Positions 34,321-40,433 of a stretch of DNA of 40,433 nt are shown here, in pieces. Where the stretch lies: positions 1 through 40,433 of the forward strand of contig CAJOMF010000010.1 of NCBI GenBank assembly GCA_905235605.1. The letters are read 5' to 3'. The notes below the pieces were generated by a model that had not been told where the DNA came from, did no database searches, and saw nothing but the letters and a program-made list of their open reading frames with translations. Within the stretch, counting starts at the first letter, position 1; the number at the start of each line of letters is the position of its first letter. A program made the translations under genes and the position numbers. Source of the DNA: an uncultured bacterium (lineage in GTDB: Bacteria > UBP6 > UBA1177).

Positions 34321-34896
34321 ATGAAGATAATGACACAAAAACAAGGCTTTATAAAAAGGGCTTTCACCCACAATCTGAGGGAAAAGATTCTTTCGGCGCT
34401 TTGTGCTGTTCTGGTGATGTTTGTCGCGATCTGCTTCAAGCCGGTCAGCAAAGTTTATTCCGTAAAAGTCAACACGAAAATTTCGCCCGATCAGCTGCTG
34501 GTTTCAGGCGCTGTTGACCGGATCGAAGTGAAAGTGAGCGGCAGTTTTTTCGAGCTTAGAAAAATAAAAAGTGAAGATCTGGTGATAAATTTTGATTTTT
34601 CATCCGAAAAAGCAGGGGAAATCAGCCGGAATATCGGTGATAACGAGCTGCCGGCATCTTTTCTGTCTCTTAATGTCGAAAGTGTTTCGCCTCAGATCCT
34701 GGTTTTCATAACGGAAGATAAAAAGGTCGGAACTGTGCCGGAAACGCCTGCAGCGGAAGAAAGAGCAGTCAAGGAAAACAAGGAATCCGTAGAGGCGGTT
34801 TCTGAAACGGCTCCGCAACCTGAACAACCTGCCGCTGCAATAAAAAACGGTTCTGAAAACGCCGAACAACCGGCAAACGGGGATAAAAATGAGTAA
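34321..34896 (+). CDS. YbbR-like (CdaR) protein
   Basis: A 191-residue protein anchored by one N-terminal helix (ILSALCAVLVMFVAICF), preceded by LREK, and a single YbbR-like beta domain (about 45-135: VYSVKVNTKISPDQLLVSGA, VEVKVSG). A low-complexity Glu/Pro/Ala tail follows. In Firmicutes CdaR modulates CdaA; usual proteins have two to four YbbR repeats, so this is a reduced form. GGAG precedes the ATG. The last 8 bases overlap cysC. Confidence 0.78.
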   Translation: MKIMTQKQGFIKRAFTHNLREKILSALCAVLVMFVAICFKPVSKVYSVKVNTKISPDQLLVSGAVDRIEVKVSGSFFELRKIKSEDLVINFDFSSEKAGEISRNIGDNELPASFLSLNVESVSPQILVFITEDKKVGTVPETPAAEERAVKENKESVEAVSETAPQPEQPAAAIKNGSENAEQPANGDKNE

Positions 34897-35404
34897 AGAG
34901 CCCTGCGTCGTCTGGTTTACCGGACTTTCAGGCGCCGGAAAAACGACTTTGGCTGAAAAACTTGCTGCTTATCTCAAAAATTCAGGCGAAAAATGTGAAC
35001 TTCTCGACGGCGACACTGTGAGGAACATATTCCCGCAGACGGGATTCACCAAAAAAGAGCGCGACGAACACGTGAAACGGATGGGTTTCCTCGCTTCGAT
35101 GCTCGAGCGCAACGGTGTGACGGTTCTGGCTTCTTTCATTTCGCCTTACCGGGAATCCCGTGATTTTGTTAGGAAAATGTGCAGAAATTTTGTCGAAGTC
35201 TATGTTTCGACTTCTCTTGAAGTCTGTGAAAAACGCGATGTCAAAGGGCTTTACAAAAAGGCGAGACGCGGCGAAATAAAATCTTTCACCGGGATCGACG
35301 ATCCGTACGAAGCGCCGCTCCACCCCGAGATCACGATAAATACTGACAACGAAACGGTGGAAGAATCACTGGAAAAGCTGCTCGACTATTTGACCCTTTC
35401 TTGA
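34889..35404 (+). CDS. cysC: Adenylylsulfate kinase
   Basis: A 171-residue stand-alone APS kinase that phosphorylates APS to PAPS. Walker A GLSGAGKTT is at 12-20; the lid and substrate motifs DGDTVRNIF, TGFTKKERDEHVKRMGFLAS and KGLYKKARRGEIKSFTGIDD are in place. It is not fused to CysN, and cysD is about 8 kb away on the other strand. The position after cdaA-ybbR, overlapping by 8 bases, is where glmM is often found. PAPS may feed sulfation or sulfite production; neither pathway is in the window. Confidence 0.94.
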   Translation: MSKEPCVVWFTGLSGAGKTTLAEKLAAYLKNSGEKCELLDGDTVRNIFPQTGFTKKERDEHVKRMGFLASMLERNGVTVLASFISPYRESRDFVRKMCRNFVEVYVSTSLEVCEKRDVKGLYKKARRGEIKSFTGIDDPYEAPLHPEITINTDNETVEESLEKLLDYLTLS

Positions 35405-35429
35405 CAAAACCTTTCCGCAAGAATAAGAA
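35401..35429 (+). promoter_or_regulatory. Promoter-like site before the DUF1015 gene
   Basis: TTGACA (35401-35406), overlapping the cysC stop codon, and TAAGAA (35424-35429) are separated by 17 bases. Confidence 0.5.
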
Positions 35430-35471
35430 GTGGCGTTTTCTGTTTATTAACCTTAATTTCAGGAGGAATCC

Positions 35472-36713
35472 ATGGTAACAGTAAGACCTTTCAGAGCGAT
35501 CAGACCGCGTGACGAGATCGCTTCCAAAGTTGCGGCTTATCCTTATGATGTTCTCAATTCCGAAGAGGCAAGAGAGCTTGCAAAAGACAACCCGATCTCT
35601 TTCCTTCACATCAACAAACCCGAAATCGACCTTCCGAAAGGGACCGATCTCTATGACGACAGCGTTTATGCAAAGGGAAAAGAGAATTTCCAGAAAATGA
35701 TGAAGGAAGGAGTGCTTGTTCAGGACAAGGAACCGCACCTTTACATCTACCGTCAGGTCATGAACGGTCACGAGCAGTACGGCATCGTAGGATGTGCAAG
35801 TGCTGATGACTACAACAACGACCTCATCAAAAAGCACGAGCTCACCCGTAAGAAAAAAGAGGATGACAGGACCAGACATGTAATCGAACTCAACATCAAC
35901 GCAGGCCCGGTTTTCCTTACCTACAGAGACAACAAACGCATCGACGAACTCGTTGCCGAGGTCGTTAAAAATACTCCGGAAGTCGATTTCACCGCTGAAG
36001 ACGGCATCCGCCACACGGTTTGGGTGATCAAAGACAACAGGATCAACAACGAGCTCACGGGAACCTTCTACAACGAAGTTCCGCTTCTTTACGTTGCTGA
36101 CGGTCACCACAGAAGCGCAAGTGCGGCAAGAGCGAAGGCTGAGAGAATGAAAAACGATCCGCACTGGAACCCGGAAAAGGAATACAACTTCTTCCTCGCT
36201 GTTTTCTTCCCGGCTACGCAGCTCAAGATCCTCGACTACAACAGAGTCCTTCTCACGATGAACGGTCTTACCAAGGAAGAGTTCATGAAGAAAGTCCTCG
36301 AAAAGTTCGAAATAGTCCGCGAAGGCGAAGCTAGACCGAGATGCGCAAAGGAATTCGGACTTTACATGGATAAAAAATGGATCACGATCAAAGCGAAGGA
36401 CGGCACTTTCCCGGCTGACGACCCGATCGAAAGCCTCGACGTCGCGATCCTTCAGAACAACCTTCTTGCTCCGATCCTCGGCATCGGCGACCCGAGAAGC
36501 GATGAAAAAATCGATTTCGTCGGCGGGATCAGAGGGACTGAAGAGCTCGAAAAGAGAGTCGACAGCGGCGAATGCACGATGGCGTTCAGCATGTTCCCGA
36601 CCTCGATCGAACAGCTTATGAGTGTTGCAGACGCAGGCAGGATCATGCCGCCGAAATCAACATGGTTCGAACCGAAACTCAGAAGCGGACTTCTCGTTCA
36701 CATTCTCGACTAA
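35472..36713 (+). CDS. DUF1015 family protein
   Basis: A 413-residue cytosolic protein of the DUF1015 family: VRPFRAIRPRDEIASKVAAY PYDV at the start, PHLYIYRQVMNGHEQYGIVG, HELTRKKKEDDR, and the conserved LLYVADGHHRSASAARAK near residue 210. The family is widespread in anaerobes and often near serine biosynthesis genes (serA), but no such gene is here and the function is unknown. GGAGG precedes the ATG. The next lipoprotein gene starts directly after its stop codon. Confidence 0.9.
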   Translation: MVTVRPFRAIRPRDEIASKVAAYPYDVLNSEEARELAKDNPISFLHINKPEIDLPKGTDLYDDSVYAKGKENFQKMMKEGVLVQDKEPHLYIYRQVMNGHEQYGIVGCASADDYNNDLIKKHELTRKKKEDDRTRHVIELNINAGPVFLTYRDNKRIDELVAEVVKNTPEVDFTAEDGIRHTVWVIKDNRINNELTGTFYNEVPLLYVADGHHRSASAARAKAERMKNDPHWNPEKEYNFFLAVFFPATQLKILDYNRVLLTMNGLTKEEFMKKVLEKFEIVREGEARPRCAKEFGLYMDKKWITIKAKDGTFPADDPIESLDVAILQNNLLAPILGIGDPRSDEKIDFVGGIRGTEELEKRVDSGECTMAFSMFPTSIEQLMSVADAGRIMPPKSTWFEPKLRSGLLVHILD

Positions 36714-37238
36714 ATGAAACATATTTGTCTCGTCTTTATTCTGTCTGCCGCTTTTCTGCTTTCGTCATGCGGCGGGAGCGAAACTGCGGCGGACATTCCC
36801 GAATGCGGTGAAAATCCCGTTTTCCCTTGCATTGACACGGCGAGCGGACTTTCATGGTCTGAAAAGACGTTAAATTCCAAAATCTGGAGCGAAGCGGTTT
36901 TTTACTGCGAAAATCTTGAAGAAGGCGGCATCAAAAAATGGCATCTGCCTAATATCGACGAGCTCAGGACTCTTGTTCAGGACTGCTACGGCACGGTTAC
37001 AGGCAGCGAATGCAGAGTTAGCGATGCAAGAGGCTGCCTTTCCTACGATTCGTGCTGGTCTACATTTTGTCTGTGTGAATTCGATGAAAGCGGAAAATAC
37101 AGCAAATTCGGTGACTTGGGCGGGTTGTGGTCATCTTCGGAAATGGGAAGTGAAGGTGCGTGGTATATCAATTTTTTCGAAGCAAAAATCGTAGACGACG
37201 AGAAACAAAGCAGTTACAGCGTCCGCTGTGTGAAGTAG
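36714..37238 (+). CDS. DUF1566 (Lcl C-terminal-like) lipoprotein
   Basis: A 174-residue lipoprotein with lipobox LSSC (Cys19). The mature part is a DUF1566 domain: IDTASGLSWSEKTLNSKIWS, HLPNIDELRTLVQDC, GGLWSSSEMGSEGAWYINFF and ending YSVRCVK. Such domains are found in secreted or surface proteins, including Legionella Lcl adhesins, and probably bind carbohydrate or protein. The Cys count is high, suggesting disulfides. The ATG begins 0 bases after the DUF1015 stop, and no own Shine-Dalgarno is visible, so it is probably coupled. Confidence 0.8.
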   Translation: MKHICLVFILSAAFLLSSCGGSETAADIPECGENPVFPCIDTASGLSWSEKTLNSKIWSEAVFYCENLEEGGIKKWHLPNIDELRTLVQDCYGTVTGSECRVSDARGCLSYDSCWSTFCLCEFDESGKYSKFGDLGGLWSSSEMGSEGAWYINFFEAKIVDDEKQSSYSVRCVK

Positions 37239-37269
37239 CACCTCTATTTTCATTACCAATTTGGTTTGC

Positions 37270-37297
37270 TTGACTTAAAAAGTTTTGCGTGTACACT
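37270..37297 (+). promoter_or_regulatory. Promoter-like site before the Thr/Pro-stalk lipoprotein
   Basis: TTGACT (37270-37275) and TACACT (37292-37297) are 16 bases apart, followed by a T-rich leader and GGAGG before the ATG at 37354. Confidence 0.55.
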
Positions 37298-37353
37298 TCC
37301 TCCGTTTACTTGGTTTTTGGCTTTTTTATTTTTTTATTTTTTTGGAGGTTTTT

Positions 37354-38472
37354 ATGAAAAAGTTTTGGATGATTTCAATGCTTCTTATCGCAGCTCTTTT
37401 CGTAGTAAGCTGCGGTGACGGAGAAGATGGCGGCGAAGGCAACGCTCAGTGTACAATTCAGGGTGCTTACAGATGCAGCGGTGACTACCTTCAGAAATGT
37501 GATCAGGAAGAATGGAAGAATTTCGAGAACTGCGCAGAATCAGGCAAAACCTGCAACGCAGAAACCGGAAAATGCGAATCAAACTCAACTGAACCGACAA
37601 CCGATCCTACGACCGAACCGACAACTGAACCGACAACCGATCCTACGACCGATCCGACGACTGAACCGACCACTCCGAGTCAGGATGCAATGCAGGCATG
37701 CACTGAAATTTATCAGTGCTTCTCTCAGTGCGAGGACAACGATTGTGCTAATGCATGCGTAAACAATGGCGATCCTGACGGTCAGGAAGTATTCATGACC
37801 ATGTACAACTGCTGGGCAGACAACTGTGCAAATGCTACTGATTTCACTTCATGTGCAAAAGAGAACTGCCTGGATGAAACAGAAGCATGCGGTCTCAGCT
37901 TCGGCAAAGACGGAGACACCAATTATGGTTCCCCTTACGGAAACGCACAGATCACTCTTTCATCTTCTTATGTTTTGGGAGAAGGTGAGAGCCCTGCACA
38001 AAACACTGTTACAATGGGTTCATTTATTTCCGGTACTATCGGAAATTCTCAGATTGGAAATGCGGCAGCAGCTCAGAGCTATTATATGACTCAGCTTTCC
38101 ACTCAGAACGGTCAAACTTATTTGCAGTCACTTCAGCTTTACACTGATGCTCAGGGAAATCCCATGAGTCCGATTGTAGTTGTAGTTACTGATGTCAACG
38201 CCGCTGTTGGAAATGCGGAATACAGCTTGGTTTCTCAGGCATCTGTCGGTCAGATTTTCATGGGCGATGTTACGATTGATGCTCAGGGTTATTTGAATAT
38301 TCCATGCTATGACGCATTTGCAGAAGGTACTTTGTCGATTCAGGGAATTCAGGCAACTCAGGGCGGTAACTTTACACTCAGCGGCACTATAGATCTTTAC
38401 AGCCCGGCAAACTACATGGGCTACGGTGATATTCAGCAGGATCTCGGCGCGTCAGCTTGCTCACCTAAATAA
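37354..38472 (+). CDS. Lipoprotein with Thr/Pro repeat stalk
   Basis: A 372-residue lipoprotein with lipobox VVSC (Cys20) in MKKFWMISMLLIAALFVVSC. After a Cys-rich piece (CTIQGAYRCSGDYLQKC, ETGKC) comes a TEPTTDPTT stalk, then a second Cys-rich block (ACTEIYQCFSQCEDNDCANA, NCWADNCANATDFTSCAKE NC) and a beta-rich Gln/Ser/Thr C-terminal domain of about 150 residues with no clear family. The start at 37354 has GGAGG; the longer frame from 37285 lacks one. It ends at a strong terminator. Likely a surface protein. Confidence 0.78.
   Translation: MKKFWMISMLLIAALFVVSCGDGEDGGEGNAQCTIQGAYRCSGDYLQKCDQEEWKNFENCAESGKTCNAETGKCESNSTEPTTDPTTEPTTEPTTDPTTDPTTEPTTPSQDAMQACTEIYQCFSQCEDNDCANACVNNGDPDGQEVFMTMYNCWADNCANATDFTSCAKENCLDETEACGLSFGKDGDTNYGSPYGNAQITLSSSYVLGEGESPAQNTVTMGSFISGTIGNSQIGNAAAAQSYYMTQLSTQNGQTYLQSLQLYTDAQGNPMSPIVVVVTDVNAAVGNAEYSLVSQASVGQIFMGDVTIDAQGYLNIPCYDAFAEGTLSIQGIQATQGGNFTLSGTIDLYSPANYMGYGDIQQDLGASACSPK
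37588..37671 (+). repeat. 36-base tandem repeat encoding the Thr/Pro stalk
   Basis: Units begin at 37588, 37624 and 37660, each starting ACTGAACCGACMAC or similar, giving about 2.3 copies of a 12-residue unit TEPTTDPTTEPT. Stalk length may vary between strains. Confidence 0.8.
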
Positions 38473-38498
38473 CATTTTTTGTTAAGTGAGACTTTATT

Positions 38499-38529
38499 AA
38501 AACCCCATCTTTTTTGATGGGGTTTTTTT
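38499..38529 (+). terminator. Strong rho-independent terminator
   Basis: A perfect 11-bp stem AAAACCCCATC / GATGGGGTTTT around TTTTTT is followed by a T run. It ends the lipoprotein gene; the A run on its left makes it usable in both directions, also for the convergent gene ending at 38533. Confidence 0.93.
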
Positions 38530-38532
38530 ATT

Positions 38533-39849
38533 CTAGTTGTAGAATCTTTTTTGAATAAAAAGTTTATCATAGGTGTTGTCTGGTTCTACTACAGAACCGA
38601 CAGACAGCAGTTTGTTGTTATCAATGATTCTTATATGAGGATTTTCTATTGCAGAACCTTTGAGAACTCCGTTGCACATCCATACGGAATGTCCGTCCGA
38701 AACATCTGTGTCTACAGAATCTGTGAAATCTCCGTCCAGATTTGCATCAACCCGCAAATATGTGTAAAGATTATCCATGTCTGCAAAGACAGCCGCATTA
38801 CTGCTGCTGTGATAGAATGTGTCAATACTTCTGCTGTGTCTTGTAAACGTCGTTGAGGATGTATTCAGCGGATGGTTTACATCGTACATTTGCATTACAT
38901 TATTTTCTGTTTCTATGAATAGAAGCATGTCTGAGGCGTAGTTGTATGCAAAATCGGTCATTCGCAAATGATCAGAATATATTCCGTTGTTTGTGTAGCT
39001 GCTTAAAATCTGACCGCTGGAATTCATTTTATAAAGAAAGGCTACGCTACCTGACACAATGTTATTCAACGATATAAACCTCGAATAACTATAACCACCG
39101 CCGATAAGTAGAGCAGCAAGATCTTCATCATATTGTATTTTGTTTACAACGCAGTTGCTTCCAAATCCAACGCAATTATAGATTGTTGTAACATTATTTA
39201 ATCCGGTTGAAGTCAAATCGGCTTTTATCACATTTCCGGACAGAGCACTGTATCCACCTATATAAACTTCGCTATTGTGCATTGCTATGCTGTATCCGGC
39301 TTTTGTATCGGTTGATGTATTGAGATTTTGTGTCCATGCTACAGAAATTATGTTACTTGAATTAACGGTGATTTTTGCAACAAATATACTGTAATTCGTT
39401 GGATTAGGATATATGGTACTTTGAAATCTTCCGACAATCAGAAAAGAATTTGTTTGATTCGGAATCTTCTCGATATCAAACAATTCATAAGATTTGTTCA
39501 GAAGAAATCCGGTAATGTAATAATTATCCAGTTCGTTTCCATTTGTCTTGTCTATTACGGATAAATAATATCTTGACGGGTTGGAAAATGTTGCATCTGA
39601 ATTTTTTGTGGCATAAATCTGAGCCAGGACGAGGTAATTACCGTTTGACAAAACAGCTGAATCTACTCCGACAAGGTGTGTGCTGCTGAAAGGTGAAGAA
39701 ATCGATTTGTAGTAGACATCGGGATAGTTTGTTTCGGAACAAAGTTCATCCGCACGATTCGGCCAGTTAGTGTCATAACTTAACTGAAATGTTGTACCTA
39801 AAAGGTCAAATAAAGACAAGAAGACAATTGCGGCAATAAAATTTTTCAT
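38533..39849 (-). CDS. Secreted Asn/Ser/Thr-rich beta-propeller-like protein, AT-rich
   Basis: A 438-residue protein with a signal peptide (NFIAAIVFLSLFDLLGTTF). The mature part is rich in Asn, Ser, Thr and Tyr with repeated motifs such as NYLVLAQIYATKN, FLIVGRFQSTIY, EVYIGGYSALSGN and YLSVIDKTNGNELDNYYI, suggesting beta-propeller blades. No domain is certain. Codon use is clearly more AT-rich than its neighbours, hinting at recent acquisition. I start at 39849 because GGAG precedes that ATG; the longer frame adds an unlikely N-terminus. Confidence 0.7.
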   Translation of the reverse strand: MKNFIAAIVFLSLFDLLGTTFQLSYDTNWPNRADELCSETNYPDVYYKSISSPFSSTHLVGVDSAVLSNGNYLVLAQIYATKNSDATFSNPSRYYLSVIDKTNGNELDNYYITGFLLNKSYELFDIEKIPNQTNSFLIVGRFQSTIYPNPTNYSIFVAKITVNSSNIISVAWTQNLNTSTDTKAGYSIAMHNSEVYIGGYSALSGNVIKADLTSTGLNNVTTIYNCVGFGSNCVVNKIQYDEDLAALLIGGGYSYSRFISLNNIVSGSVAFLYKMNSSGQILSSYTNNGIYSDHLRMTDFAYNYASDMLLFIETENNVMQMYDVNHPLNTSSTTFTRHSRSIDTFYHSSSNAAVFADMDNLYTYLRVDANLDGDFTDSVDTDVSDGHSVWMCNGVLKGSAIENPHIRIIDNNKLLSVGSVVEPDNTYDKLFIQKRFYN

Positions 39850-39918
39850 TTTACTCTCCTTCAAAAAAGTTGAAAAACATTTTAATAACATGCAGTTCGT
39901 GTTTGAACGCAATAACTT

Positions 39919-39946
39919 ATGATAATGTTTATTGATTTCTTGTCAA
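39919..39946 (-). promoter_or_regulatory. Promoter-like site before the AT-rich gene
   Basis: On the minus strand TTGACA (39946-39941) and TATCAT (39924-39919) are separated by 16 bases, about 70 bases before the ATG at 39849. Confidence 0.5.
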
Positions 39947-40010
39947 GATATAAATTTTATTTTGAAAGGTAATGCTTTTTTTTACAACAGAATCTGTATA
40001 GAATTGATTT

Positions 40011-40331
40011 TTAGAAAAGATCCAGCGAGCAGCCGCTGCTTTTTGATTTGGTGTCTTCTTTCATGCAGTATTTCGAGCAGCCGTCGCCGTCGATCCTGTT
40101 GCCGTCGTCGCACTGTTCACCTTCGTCAAGAAAGCCGTTTCCGCAGTTTTCCTTGTCGTCAGTATCGGTGTCTGTGGTGTCGGAATCGTCTGCCGGTTCG
40201 TCGTCGTAACAGCCTGATTTGTCCCAGCCCATGCAGTTTGCAGCACAAACCGCGGTGCCGTTTACCGGAGTGTCTGCGAGCTGGCTGCACGGAACAGAGG
40301 AGACAGATACAGAAGCGCCGAAATGCAGGAA
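40011..40331 (-). pseudogene. 3' remnant of a myxococcal Cys-rich repeat protein
   Basis: The frame is open from just after a TGA at 40334-40332 to its stop at 40011 (about 106 codons). It encodes [32 protein letters not shown], an Asp/Thr stalk, then [18 protein letters not shown] and GDGCSKYC: a copy of the myxococcus Cys-rich repeat (TIGR02232 type). No signal peptide and only an internal ATG at 40232, so the 5' end is missing. The break coincides with the promoter of the plus-strand Rpn-like gene. A short functional protein from 40232 is possible but unlikely. Confidence 0.65.
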
Positions 40332-40337
40332 TCATGC

Positions 40338-40365
40338 TTGCTATTTTGATGCGGTACGGTATAAT
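40338..40365 (+). promoter_or_regulatory. Promoter-like site of the Rpn-like gene
   Basis: TTGCTA (40338-40343) and a perfect TATAAT (40360-40365) are 16 bases apart, 24 bases before the ATG at 40389, with AAGGACGG between. Confidence 0.6.
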
Positions 40366-40388
40366 AGAAAGGAAAGGACGGATGCGCA

Positions 40389-40433
40389 ATGGACTGGATG
40401 ATCAACCGGCGGCACAAGGACAGACTGTTCCGT
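40389..40433 (+). CDS. Rpn/PD-(D/E)XK nuclease family transposase, N-terminus only
   Basis: The visible 15 residues, MDWMINRRHKDRLFR, match the N-terminus usual for the Rpn-like PD-(D/E)XK nuclease family transposase group (typically NRKYKDRLFRxIF). A promoter and a ribosome binding site lie directly upstream. The rest is outside the window. These genes spread by horizontal transfer and occur in many copies in gut anaerobes. Confidence 0.6.
   Translation, partial: MDWMINRRHKDRLFR

Noticed and set aside
40159-40389. Alternative minus-strand reading frame at the right edge
   Set aside because: It lacks a signal peptide and family features, while the frame carrying the Cys-rich repeat is clearly the real one.

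Overview
The window looks like a chromosomal piece of an uncultured, Gram-negative bacterium related to Myxococcota or other former Deltaproteobacteria. The protein evidence is a PEGA-domain protein with acidic linker and C-terminal membrane anchor, a MopE-type Asp/Cys motif lipoprotein with a choice-of-anchor-L-like domain, a CGNG...GEQCDDGN...GDGC myxococcal Cys-rich repeat, DUF1844, and several lipoproteins with Asp- or Thr/Pro-rich stalks. Base composition is moderate by eye, unlike the high-GC cultured myxobacteria, so the placement is an inference. I see no rRNA, tRNA, CRISPR array or complete insertion sequence.

Layout: (1-1750, minus) the N-terminus of a secreted protein and a GlcD-type FAD oxidase. 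(1878-11626, plus) the PEGA protein, two small proteins (one DUF1844), an inositol-monophosphatase-family enzyme, TrmL, a Tlc/MFS-like transporter fused to HEAT repeats, a separate cNMP-binding protein, a small membrane protein and a large glycosidase-like lipoprotein. (11661-12963) a cut-off lipoprotein gene abutting an ORF6N gene that carries internal repeats and its own palindromic promoter region. (13042-20356, minus) two gene strings: 5-FCL, RNase Y, YmdB; and UgpC-type ATPase, M23 peptidase, PQQ-like propeller lipoprotein, CBM9-like protein, the latter joined by 1-4 base overlaps. (20536-23339, plus) guaB and a POT peptide transporter. (23479-27412, minus) a lipoprotein, L-lysine 6-transaminase with a histone-like tail, cysD and an MBL-fold hydrolase. 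(27613-38472, plus) LysM protein and histidine kinase; MopE-type lipoprotein; folP-cdaA-ybbR-cysC; DUF1015; two more lipoproteins. (38533-40433) an AT-rich secreted protein, a beheaded myxococcal Cys-rich gene, and the start of an Rpn/PD-(D/E)XK transposase-family gene on the plus strand.

Themes: folate and purine supply (5-FCL, folP, guaB), RNA turnover and modification (RNase Y, TrmL), nucleotide signalling (cdaA, cNMP domain), sulfate activation split between cysD and cysC, and a large envelope/lipoprotein component. Two non-coding signals stand out. Three intergenic arrays follow one 8-base rule (CG and AT alternating every four bases, free bases between), and about ten promoter-like sites share a 16-base spacer.
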